This document shows, piece after piece, positions 1 through 7,092 of a stretch of DNA of 18,126 nt. The position numbers were made by a program, and so were the translations under genes. Source of the stretch: Porphyromonadaceae bacterium UBA7332. GTDB lineage: Bacteria > Bacteroidota > Bacteroidia > Bacteroidales > UBA7332. Numbering within the stretch: the first letter of the stretch is position 1; each line of letters begins with the position of its first letter. The DNA is taken from assembly GCA_002471225.1 (NCBI GenBank), contig DKPO01000039.1, positions 22,136 to 40,261 on the forward strand. Reading direction: 5' to 3'. The notes beneath the pieces were generated by a model. The model worked only from the letters and a program-made list of their open reading frames with translations, did not search any database and was not told where the DNA came from.

Positions 1-275
1 AATATTTTTTGATACGTATGTAATTTTGAATTAATCAGTTAGATTGACTTATACCGGAATTGGTTGACAGATTTAGGTAGTTATGAGAAATCACAGTATC
101 TGATTCTTTAAAGCAAAAGGGAAACAAATAATATCCAATAAAATACATATAAATAATTTGCGTATATGCTATTTATTATTTTCATTGCAAACATAGTCTG
201 TAAACGAGCAAAATACAGCTTAAGAATTGGCTATCAAAACACTATCAATAAATAGAAAGGAGAATTAATATAATA
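1..275. other. AT-rich upstream stretch without a gene
   Basis: No convincing coding region, RNA gene or promoter box is visible here. Stops are frequent in all frames. The only clear signal is a purine-rich AGGAG at 258-262, which is a plausible Shine-Dalgarno site 13 bases before the ATPase start at 276. The stretch is AT-richer than the housekeeping part of the window. Confidence 0.5.
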
Positions 276-1007
276 ATGATTTATATCAATAAGATTACAA
301 ATAAAAGATCTATAGAAGATCGTAAGGAGTACCCTTACAATATTCCTTCTATACGCAATTTGGATACATTTGAATTCAAAAGCAACGTAACGTTTATTGT
401 TGGAGAGAATGGTTCAGGAAAATCTACATTCGTAGAAGCAATTGCAGTGTGTGCCGGATTTAATCCAGAAGGAGGTAGTACTTATTTAAACTATCACACA
501 TATGACACACACTCGCGTCTGTTTAATGATTTCAAATTAACAAGAAACGGAAGAAGAAATAAAGATGGCTACTTTCTGAGGGCAGAAAGCTTCTACAATG
601 TAGCCAGTGAGATAGACAGAATATCTGATCGTTCACAGTTAGATAGGAATTATGGCGGTGCTCTTCATGAGCGATCTCATGGCGAAAGTTTTTTAAGTGT
701 AATTTTAAATAGATTATCTGGTAATGGTTTGTATATATTTGATGAACCTGAATCTGCGTTATCAGTAGCAAGTCTTTTTAAACTAATAATTAAAATAAAC
801 GAATTGGAAAAGCAGAACTCTCAGTTTATTATTGCCACACACTCCCCTATATTACTTGCATATCCTGGAGCTGAAATATATGCAATGACAGAGCAGGGAT
901 TAAGATTAATGAAATATGAAGATACAGAGCAGTATATCCTTACAAAGTATTTCATTTCAAACTATACTCAGATAATTAATGAATTATTAAATAATGATCC
1001 GCTATAA
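276..1007 (+). CDS. Stand-alone ABC-type AAA ATPase (COG3910-like)
   Basis: A 243-residue soluble P-loop ATPase with the complete ABC-class motif set. Walker A GENGSGKST lies at residues 43-51, an abbreviated signature SHGE at 134-137, Walker B LYIFDE at 152-157 with catalytic Glu157, and the H-loop ATHS with His189. There is no coiled-coil insert, no TOPRIM or other nuclease domain, and no membrane segment. It therefore resembles the small predicted ATPases of the COG3910 type rather than OLD nucleases, RecF/SMC proteins or transporter subunits. Such ATPases occur in accessory regions and sometimes beside toxin or defence genes; the substrate is unknown. The ATG at 276 is preceded by AGGAG at 258-262. 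The next gene is 169 bases downstream on the same strand, with no clear terminator between. The ATPase fold is secure; the cellular role is not. Confidence 0.88.
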   Translation: MIYINKITNKRSIEDRKEYPYNIPSIRNLDTFEFKSNVTFIVGENGSGKSTFVEAIAVCAGFNPEGGSTYLNYHTYDTHSRLFNDFKLTRNGRRNKDGYFLRAESFYNVASEIDRISDRSQLDRNYGGALHERSHGESFLSVILNRLSGNGLYIFDEPESALSVASLFKLIIKINELEKQNSQFIIATHSPILLAYPGAEIYAMTEQGLRLMKYEDTEQYILTKYFISNYTQIINELLNNDPL

Positions 1008-1072
1008 GTATATACAATAATAAGGGGAATAGCAATATATATGCTCAAGTTTACTATATTTACTTCTTACTC

Positions 1073-1127
1073 ATATCCGAAATAACTTCTTGAAACAATG
1101 CTGTTAATTGATTTGTTATACGGATAT
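1073..1127. repeat. Imperfect inverted repeat before the pRiA4b gene
   Basis: ATATCCG (1073-1079) pairs with CGGATAT (1121-1127). Just inside, ATAAC (1082-1086) pairs with GTTAT (1115-1119), across a small AA/A internal loop. This gives 12 base pairs around a 28-base loop. It ends 49 bases before the start of the pRiA4b-like gene. It could be a leader structure, a weak terminator of the ATPase transcript without a T-run, or chance in AT-rich DNA. Confidence 0.35.
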
Positions 1128-1176
1128 TTGCTGGAGATACAAAGATCAATAATATTAACTACTTAAATCGCGACTT

Positions 1177-1743
1177 ATGGTTTATCAATTAAAAATCAGT
1201 CTCAAATATTCAGAACCTGAAATCTGGAGACGCGTATTAATCCCTGCCGATATGACTTTGCTGGATTTGCATGATGTTATTCAGATATCAATGGGGTGGG
1301 AAGATTGCCATTTATTCCAATTCATGAAAGACGATAAACTTTATGCCATACGAGAGGATTCGGATTTCACATGGGATGAAAAGAAATACATCGAATGTAC
1401 AGATATTATCGTCACAAAACTACTCACTGAAGAAGGTGATAAAATCGAATACGAGTATGATTTTGGAGATAGCTGGATTCATACGATTACGCTAGAGAAA
1501 ATATTTGATGATAAAGATATTGACGGGCCTCTTCCACATTGTATTGAGGGAGAACGGGAATGTCCACCTGAAGATTGTGGAGGTATCCCTGGCTATAATT
1601 ATATGCTTGCAGTTCTTAAAGATCCGAATCATGACGATTACAACGATATTCGTGAATATTTCGGATTTGGACCTGATGAGGAGATAGATTTAAATTATGT
1701 CGATTTTGAAGAAATAAATATGACTTTCGAGACTATTTTTTAG
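1177..1743 (+). CDS. Plasmid pRiA4b ORF-3-like family protein
   Basis: A 188-residue acidic soluble protein that matches the pRiA4b ORF-3 (PF07929) pattern along its whole length. It has PEIWRRV at residues 14-20, MGWEDCHLFQF at 39-49, YEYDFGDSWIHTI at 92-104, and the cysteine-containing ECPPEDCGGIPGY at 128-140. The family is widespread in bacteria, often on plasmids and accessory islands, and its biochemical function is not established. The conserved Cys129/Cys134 pair and acidic residues could bind metal; that is inference. The ATG at 1177 directly precedes the conserved beta-strand, so the start is well placed. It may be co-transcribed with the ATPase 169 bases upstream. A strong hairpin follows its stop. 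Family assignment is strong; function is unknown. Confidence 0.9.
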   Translation: MVYQLKISLKYSEPEIWRRVLIPADMTLLDLHDVIQISMGWEDCHLFQFMKDDKLYAIREDSDFTWDEKKYIECTDIIVTKLLTEEGDKIEYEYDFGDSWIHTITLEKIFDDKDIDGPLPHCIEGERECPPEDCGGIPGYNYMLAVLKDPNHDDYNDIREYFGFGPDEEIDLNYVDFEEINMTFETIF

Positions 1744-1753
1744 TTAAAAAAAT

Positions 1754-1794
1754 AATACGGGAATAAAAACAATATATACTTTTATTCCCGTATT
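1754..1794 (+). terminator. Hairpin terminator after the pRiA4b gene
   Basis: A perfect 15-base-pair stem: AATACGGGAATAAAA at 1754-1768 and its complement at 1780-1794, with an 11-base loop. It begins 11 bases after the stop codon. On the + strand no clean T-run follows the stem. On the - strand the stem would be followed by a run of T (the A-run at 1746-1752), so it may also block antisense transcription. Confidence 0.7.
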
Positions 1795-1860
1795 CTATAT
1801 CAGGATGTCATCAAACAAAGCGATTAAAAATCTTTTTGCTATATTCGTGCAGAATACAAT

Positions 1861-1888
1861 GAAGTCAATCTGACTTTTAGGAAGTCAG
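1861..1888. promoter_or_regulatory. Triple AAGTCA half-site element before the POT gene
   Basis: AAGTCA at 1862-1867 is inverted as TGACTT at 1871-1876 and repeated as AAGTCA at 1882-1887. The centre forms a perfect palindrome, CTGACTT-TTAGG-AAGTCAG (1870-1888). It lies about 45 bases upstream of the POT transporter start. It could be an operator for a dimeric regulator, or two mutually exclusive RNA hairpins in the leader. Confidence 0.4.
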
Positions 1889-1932
1889 TTAGTATTATAT
1901 TATTAAACCCAATCATTATTTAATCGATTTTC

Positions 1933-3228
1933 ATGGATCAGAAAACAACAGGAACAGGGCTTAAATCCTTTACTAAAAACTTTTGGACCGTAATCATGAT
2001 GGAGTTCTTCGAAAGAGGTTCTTATTATGGAGTTATGTCTGTATTATCCGTTTACTTAGTTCTGAGTATTGACGAAGGCGGATTAGGTTTTACACGCGAA
2101 AGTGTCGGTGTAATTAAAAGTACCATTACACCTCTTCTTTATCTCCTACCTATTCTTTCGGGAGCTATGGCGGACCGGTACGGCTATCGCAAAATGCTTA
2201 TGTTTGCATTTATTGTAATGTCGGCAGGATACTTCCTCACAAGTATGTCAACCACCTACACAACGGTATTTGCCAGTTTAATGCTTATGGTTCTGGGAGC
2301 AGGTGTATTCAAACCCATTATCTCGGGTACTATCGCACGCGAAACGAATGAGCATAACTCCACTCTGGGATTCGGTGTATTCTATTGGTCTATAAATTTA
2401 GGAGCTTTTATTTTCCCGTTGATTTTCGTTCCTTATCTGAAAAGTATTTCATGGAGCTATATCTTTGTTATGGCGGGCGTATTCACCGGCTCTTTACTTC
2501 TGCTGAATATATTCATGTACAAAGAACCTCAGAGACCTAAAAGTACAAAAACGCTGGGACAGGTTTTCAAAGAGGCTGCACTGGTTCTGAAAGATATTCG
2601 CTTTATGTCGATGATTGTCATTTACAGTGGATTCTGGATTCTGTATTTCCAGATGTTTGATACGGTACTTTGGTACTTAAAGGATTATGTGAATGTAGAG
2701 CCGGTTAATCATTTTGTCAATTCAATTCTGTCTCATTTCGTTAGTAATCCTGACTGGAAATTTGACTCTGAACACGTTACTGTAATTAATGCTTTTGCTA
2801 TTATTGCTCTCCAGTTGTTCATATCAAACATCGTTAAGAATACGAAAGCACTCCCGACCATGATTGTCGGACTTTTGATTGCCACAGCCGGAATGGCTTG
2901 TTTAGCTATCTCTGAAAGTATCTGGATCTTTATGGCTGGTATCTTCATCTTCTCAATCGGAGAAATGATTGCCCATCCGAAATTCATCTCATATGTAGGA
3001 CTTATTGCTCCTGCTGATAAAAAAGCCCTTTATCTGGGTTATTCTTTCCTTTACGGAGTTATCGGTAGTGGCGTAGGGGGTATCTTAGGATCACAGTTAT
3101 ATGTTCATTATGTCGATAAATTAAATCAGCCTAAAACACTTTGGTTAATCTTCTCTTTAATCGGAGTTTCTACTATTATAGGTTTAGCTCTTTATAATAA
3201 GTTTGTCACTCCTAAGAAACAAGCATAA
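1933..3228 (+). CDS. POT/PTR-family peptide transporter (MFS)
   Basis: A 431-residue inner-membrane protein with about 12 hydrophobic helices. The proton-dependent oligopeptide transporter signature ExxER..YY is present as EFFERGSYY at residues 24-32. The MFS loop GAMADRYGYRK lies at 77-87 and the second PTR2 signature FYWSINLG at 150-157. Known members import di- and tripeptides with protons, using the ExxER residues for proton coupling. The protein is slightly short for the family. A polar stretch around residues 245-280 separates the two halves, in place of the extra helix pair of many 14-helix bacterial members. Nearby genes for secreted peptidases make a peptide substrate plausible, but the substrate is inferred. 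It stands alone between two terminators. A TCTTTTTG at 1831-1838 is one mismatch from the Bacteroidetes -7 box. Confidence 0.82.
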   Translation: MDQKTTGTGLKSFTKNFWTVIMMEFFERGSYYGVMSVLSVYLVLSIDEGGLGFTRESVGVIKSTITPLLYLLPILSGAMADRYGYRKMLMFAFIVMSAGYFLTSMSTTYTTVFASLMLMVLGAGVFKPIISGTIARETNEHNSTLGFGVFYWSINLGAFIFPLIFVPYLKSISWSYIFVMAGVFTGSLLLLNIFMYKEPQRPKSTKTLGQVFKEAALVLKDIRFMSMIVIYSGFWILYFQMFDTVLWYLKDYVNVEPVNHFVNSILSHFVSNPDWKFDSEHVTVINAFAIIALQLFISNIVKNTKALPTMIVGLLIATAGMACLAISESIWIFMAGIFIFSIGEMIAHPKFISYVGLIAPADKKALYLGYSFLYGVIGSGVGGILGSQLYVHYVDKLNQPKTLWLIFSLIGVSTIIGLALYNKFVTPKKQA

Positions 3229-3235
3229 ATACAAA

Positions 3236-3274
3236 AAGACCGACTCAGTATAATAACTGAGCCGGTCTTTTTTT
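3236..3274. terminator. Bidirectional terminator, POT gene / rpiB
   Basis: AAGACCGACTCAGT (3236-3249) pairs with ACTGAGCCGGTCTT (3256-3269) with one mismatch and a 6-base loop. A T-run follows at 3268-3274 and an A-run precedes at 3233-3237. It lies between convergent genes and would serve both strands. Confidence 0.9.
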
Positions 3275-3292
3275 CCACTATATAAAACCTAT

Positions 3293-3733
3293 TTATTTCA
3301 CAGGAATTTTATCGATACGTGCCTGATGACGGCCTCCTTCAAATTCTGTTGAAAGAAAAACATCAACCATTGCTGCTGCTTTCTCAAAGTCGATAAAACG
3401 ACCCGGAAGAGTCAACACGTTTGCATTGTTATGTTCGCGGGCTAATTTAGCCAACTCTACATCCCAACATAGAGCTGCACGAATCTGTTGGTGCTTGTTC
3501 AATGTCATATTGATACCATTGCCACTACCACAAACGGCGATACCCGGGTAACATTCACCTTTTTCAATAGCTTCTGCCATTTTATGAGCGAAATCTGCAT
3601 AATCACAGCTATCTGTTGAGTATGTACCAAAATCTTCACAAGTATATCCTTTTGCTTCAAGATATCCCTTAATGAATTCTTTTGTTTCAAATCCGGCATG
3701 GTCAGCACAAAGACCTATTTTTTTAATCTCCAT
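3293..3733 (-). CDS. rpiB: Ribose-5-phosphate isomerase B
   Basis: A 146-residue cytosolic enzyme of the RpiB/LacAB family, which interconverts ribose 5-phosphate and ribulose 5-phosphate in the non-oxidative pentose phosphate pathway. The N-terminal phosphate/substrate motif is ADHAG at residues 10-14. The catalytic cysteine is Cys68 in CGSGNGI (68-74), and His101 lies in REHNNANVL. The length is normal for the family. It starts only 8 bases after the transketolase stop on the same strand, so the two are very likely co-transcribed and supply one pathway. An RpiB/AlsB variant that isomerises allose 6-phosphate cannot be excluded from sequence alone, but the transketolase partner favours the ribose role. 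Confidence 0.95.
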   Translation of the reverse strand: MEIKKIGLCADHAGFETKEFIKGYLEAKGYTCEDFGTYSTDSCDYADFAHKMAEAIEKGECYPGIAVCGSGNGINMTLNKHQQIRAALCWDVELAKLAREHNNANVLTLPGRFIDFEKAAAMVDVFLSTEFEGGRHQARIDKIPVK

Positions 3734-3741
3734 AATCTGAA

Positions 3742-5778
3742 TTATTTGCCTAAAAGTGTTACGACCTGATTATAAACATTCTCTGCATTGAATCCGAATT
3801 TCTCATCTAATACAGTGAACGGAGCTGAGTATCCGAAATGATCCAAACCGAACACAACGCCATTTTTACCTACCAAACGATACATAGAAGTTGGTAAACC
3901 TGCTGTTAGTCCGAATACCGGAAGATTTGATGGAATAACTTCTTCCTGGTAAGCTTTAGGTTGATTGAAGAATAATCCTTCTGACGGAGCCGAAACGATT
4001 TGTACACGGATTCCTTTGCGTTCTTTCAACAAAGCAGCACCTGCTACTAAAGTTGCAACTTCAGAACCGTTAGCTACCAAAACAACCTCAGGAGTTTCAT
4101 CTTTACATACGATATATGCACCCATTTCAGCTTGTAATGCTTCTTGGTAACGATTTCCTGATTCAGCAGGAATAGACTTCACGTTCTGACGAGAGAAAAT
4201 AAGAACTGTTGGTGAGTTCAGATTCTCCATAGCCATTTTCCATGCTACAGTAGTCTCATCAACATCAGCAGGACGAAGAACCAAAGTACTGTTTTTGCCA
4301 CTGTGGTTTTTCAATTGCTCCAACAAACGAATTTGCGCTTCTTGTTCAATTGGCTGGTGAGTAGGTCCGTCTTCTCCAACGCGGAATGCATCGTGAGTAA
4401 AGATATACTTAACCGGTAGTTCCATTAGTGCAGACATACGGATAGCCGGTTTCATATAATCAGAGAAAACAAAGAATGTACCACAAGCACATTTTACACC
4501 ACCATGAAGTGCAATACCATTCATAATTGCAGCCATAGTAAGCTCACAAACACCTGCATGTAAGAATGCCCCTGAGAAATCCTGGTGTTTGAATGCTGTA
4601 CGATGTTTCAGGAAGCCATCCGTTTTATCTGAGTTAGCTAAATCGGCAGAAGCAACGATCATGTTTTCAACTTTTGCACTGTATTCAGTTAATACAGTTG
4701 CAGAAGCTGTACGAGTTGCCTGATCTGCTTTTTGAGCAATAGCAGCATAGTCAATTTCAGGAGCATCTCCAGAGAAAAATACTTCTAATTTCTGAGCTAA
4801 TTCAGGATTTGCGTTAGCCCATTTTGCTTGCTCTTCTTGTTTTTGTTGAGCCATAGCAATCAAAGCCTCTCTACGTTTTTCGTAGATTTCAGCTGTTTCT
4901 GTAAAGATTGCGAACGGTTCTTCAGGGTTTCCACCTAAGTTTTTAACTGTATCTGCAAAAGAAACACCTGCAGCAGTCAAAGGCTGACCATGTGTAGAAC
5001 ACTGACGCTCAAAGTTAGAACCATCAGCTTTCACACAACCTTTACCCATAATTGTTTTACCGATAATTAAAGTCGGACGTTTAGCTTCAGCACGAGCTAA
5101 CGTTAAAGCTTCACGAATTGCAATGGCATCATTACCATCGATTTCGATAACATTCCAACCCCACGCACGGTATTTCATACCTGTATCTTCTTTCGTTACA
5201 GCATCTGTATCAGTTGATAACTGAATATCATTGCTATCGAAGAACATAATCAGATTATTTAATCCAAGGAAACCAGCCAAACGACCTGCTCCTTGTGAAA
5301 TTTCTTCCTGGATTCCTCCGTCAGAAATAAATGCATAAGTTTTATGCGCCATCCACTCGCCGAAACGAGCAACCAGGAAACGCTCAGCAATTGCTGCACC
5401 TACAGCCATCGCATGTCCTTGTCCCAGTGGTCCTGATGTATTTTCGACACCACGCATCACATCAACTTCCGGGTGACCCGGTGTCGGGCTGCCCCATTGA
5501 CGGAAGCTCTTCAATTCATCGATTGAATATTTACCAGTCAAAGCCAATGTTGAATATAGCATTGGTGACATGTGACCCGGATCAAGGAAAAATCTGTCAC
5601 GATTAATCCATTTTGGATTCAACGGATCGTAATTCAGGAATTCAGAATAAAGAACATTAATAAAATCAGCACCTCCCATTGCGCCACCTGGGTGACCGGA
5701 GTTAGCTTTTTCTACCATGGCAGCCGATAAAATACGAATATTATCTGCTGCTCTGTTCAATGATGCAACGTTATTCAT
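3742..5778 (-). CDS. tkt: Transketolase
   Basis: A full-length 678-residue thiamine-diphosphate enzyme that moves two-carbon ketol units between sugar phosphates. It links the pentose phosphate pathway to glycolysis. Visible elements in order: GHPGGAMGGAD at residues 28-38; GPLGQGHAMAVG at 116-127; the ThDP/Mg site SDGGIQEE at 152-159, followed by N183 of DSNDIQ; His263 in STHGQP; the catalytic Glu412 region in VCELTMA; and the pyrimidine-domain motif THDAFRVGEDGPTHQP at 461-476. All three transketolase domains are present. It is first in a two-gene unit with rpiB. A -7-like box lies just upstream at 5815-5822. No oddities are seen. Confidence 0.97.
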   Translation of the reverse strand: MNNVASLNRAADNIRILSAAMVEKANSGHPGGAMGGADFINVLYSEFLNYDPLNPKWINRDRFFLDPGHMSPMLYSTLALTGKYSIDELKSFRQWGSPTPGHPEVDVMRGVENTSGPLGQGHAMAVGAAIAERFLVARFGEWMAHKTYAFISDGGIQEEISQGAGRLAGFLGLNNLIMFFDSNDIQLSTDTDAVTKEDTGMKYRAWGWNVIEIDGNDAIAIREALTLARAEAKRPTLIIGKTIMGKGCVKADGSNFERQCSTHGQPLTAAGVSFADTVKNLGGNPEEPFAIFTETAEIYEKRREALIAMAQQKQEEQAKWANANPELAQKLEVFFSGDAPEIDYAAIAQKADQATRTASATVLTEYSAKVENMIVASADLANSDKTDGFLKHRTAFKHQDFSGAFLHAGVCELTMAAIMNGIALHGGVKCACGTFFVFSDYMKPAIRMSALMELPVKYIFTHDAFRVGEDGPTHQPIEQEAQIRLLEQLKNHSGKNSTLVLRPADVDETTVAWKMAMENLNSPTVLIFSRQNVKSIPAESGNRYQEALQAEMGAYIVCKDETPEVVLVANGSEVATLVAGAALLKERKGIRVQIVSAPSEGLFFNQPKAYQEEVIPSNLPVFGLTAGLPTSMYRLVGKNGVVFGLDHFGYSAPFTVLDEKFGFNAENVYNQVVTLLGK

Positions 5779-5814
5779 TAGTCTATTACTTTAAATATGT
5801 ATGAGATTTGATTA

Positions 5815-5822
5815 CAAAAATA
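5815..5822 (-). promoter_or_regulatory. Candidate -7 box for tkt-rpiB
   Basis: On the - strand this reads TATTTTTG, a full match to the Bacteroidetes -7 consensus TAnnTTTG, 36 bases before the tkt start. No convincing TTTG -33 element is seen at the usual spacing. Confidence 0.45.
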
Positions 5823-5917
5823 CGATAAAAATAAGAGGTATTCGGTTGATTTTGCAATTTATAAGAGAGTTTGTCCTTCATTCGTACTCTCTCACATGTT
5901 TCTTTAAAACCTGCAAA

Positions 5918-6931
5918 TCACTTATTTTTCAGATTATTTACTGAATCCTCTTGTTCTGCCTTGCAAAAGACAGGTATGTTTTTAGAGCTTTTTCTTTTTA
6001 AAGAAGTTTCCGATTGTTCGGCTTCTATATCAGCACGGGATTTACTGCTCGTAACTAAATATACGCCATAAAAGATTACCAATCCTGTAAATAATTTATC
6101 CCAGCTAAAATGATCCTGTCCGACCATAATCCCGACAAATGTTGCTACCAGCGGCTGGAGGTAATTATACATTCCAACCGTCGTCGGACGAATCCGCTTT
6201 AACCCTATAGGTATTAACAAATAAGTCATAAAAGTGGCACAGAACAAAACGAATAAAACACGTAAATAAACATCAACGGGAGCTACTTCTGTCCATATTC
6301 TGGCTGATTGGAGATCTTTATATGTAAATGGTAAAATACATACTGCCGCAAACAAAAACATCCATTTCATCAACGTCACAGGAGAATAACGTCCTGAAAC
6401 ATTTCGGGTCATAACCAAATAAGTTGCATAGAGTATGCTACCCAAGAAACAGAACAAATTTCCTTTAAGTGATGATGAAGGAGCATCCTCGGGATGCGTT
6501 TGAGAATAATATATTAAGTATAGGGAACTGGTCAAACCTAAGAATACACCAATGGATTTTTTTATTGTAATTGGTTCTTTCAAGGCGAAAAAAGCAATGA
6601 TCATTACCAACAAAGGGGTTGACGTTGCAATTATAGAGGAATCTATAGGAGATGTTTGGGATAAACCTATTATATAAGAGGTTTGATTGAGGAAAATACC
6701 GAAAAATGAGGAGGCGAACAGGAGGAGCAAATCTTTTTTGGAGACACGCTCTGCAGGTATAAATAAAGATGCTATCCAGAATGCACAGGCAGCAAAACAC
6801 ATACGTAAGGATGACGTTGCTAAAGGAGAAAGCCATTCAGGCATCAAGCTTTTTGCAATCGGTATGTTCAATCCAAATATCAGTGCCGTAAAAAATACTG
6901 CGATGTGACCAATCCATTTTTCTCTTGTCAT
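5918..6931 (-). CDS. EamA/DMT-family transporter
   Basis: A 337-residue inner-membrane protein with about ten hydrophobic helices arranged as two EamA repeats. The first covers roughly residues 10-140, with the typical AVFFTALIFGLNIPIAK start. The second covers roughly 155-293, with the GMYNYLQPLVATFVGI segment common in this family. Members of the drug/metabolite transporter superfamily export or exchange amino acids, nucleosides or other metabolites; the substrate here cannot be read from sequence. Residues 295-337 form a polar, lysine- and serine-rich cytoplasmic tail beyond the last helix, which most short EamA proteins lack. It is divergent from the S46 peptidase gene and upstream of tkt, which appears to have its own promoter. 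Its own promoter candidate lies at 6984-7013. Confidence 0.9.
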   Translation of the reverse strand: MTREKWIGHIAVFFTALIFGLNIPIAKSLMPEWLSPLATSSLRMCFAACAFWIASLFIPAERVSKKDLLLLFASSFFGIFLNQTSYIIGLSQTSPIDSSIIATSTPLLVMIIAFFALKEPITIKKSIGVFLGLTSSLYLIYYSQTHPEDAPSSSLKGNLFCFLGSILYATYLVMTRNVSGRYSPVTLMKWMFLFAAVCILPFTYKDLQSARIWTEVAPVDVYLRVLFVLFCATFMTYLLIPIGLKRIRPTTVGMYNYLQPLVATFVGIMVGQDHFSWDKLFTGLVIFYGVYLVTSSKSRADIEAEQSETSLKRKSSKNIPVFCKAEQEDSVNNLKNK

Positions 6932-6983
6932 GATCCTTTTTATATGAGCTGAAGTATTGACGCACTACAGCTAAAATATAGTG

Positions 6984-7013
6984 CAAAAGTAATACCTTTT
7001 CTTCATTTGCAAA
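6984..7013 (-). promoter_or_regulatory. Promoter for the EamA gene
   Basis: On the - strand, TTTG (7010-7013), 18 bases, then TACTTTTG (6984-6991) fits the Bacteroidetes -33/-7 promoter layout, with spacing slightly short. The start codon is 52 bases downstream. The box sits in the context ATTACTTTTGCA, which also occurs at the trmB promoter. Confidence 0.6.
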
Positions 7014-7031
7014 ATTAAGTGCACGAAAACC

Positions 7032-7063
7032 TTCGTTTTTTACATTATGAATCACTATTTTTG
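7032..7063 (+). promoter_or_regulatory. Promoter for the S46 peptidase gene
   Basis: TTCG (7032-7035; one mismatch from TTTG), 20 bases, then TATTTTTG (7056-7063) matches the Bacteroidetes -33/-7 promoter. The start codon at 7093 is 29 bases downstream, giving a short leader. It is divergent from the EamA promoter, with the two -7 boxes about 65 bases apart. Confidence 0.6.
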
Positions 7064-7092
7064 TACTTATATTAAATTCTTAATCAGAACAT

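Noticed and set aside
129..175. Short CATATA/TATATG inverted repeat near the left edge.
   Set aside because: Six AT-rich base pairs are expected by chance in such sequence.
276..1007. The ATPase as an OLD-family or Gabija-type defence nuclease.
   Set aside because: No TOPRIM domain or partner helicase is present; only the ATPase core is visible.
5864..5892. AGAGAGT and ACTCTCT inverted repeat between the EamA and tkt genes.
   Set aside because: A 7-base stem with a 15-base loop and no T-run; too weak to call a terminator or operator.
6465..6836. A 123-codon open frame overlapping the EamA gene on the same strand.
   Set aside because: It is out of frame within a clear ten-helix transporter and has no domain signal.
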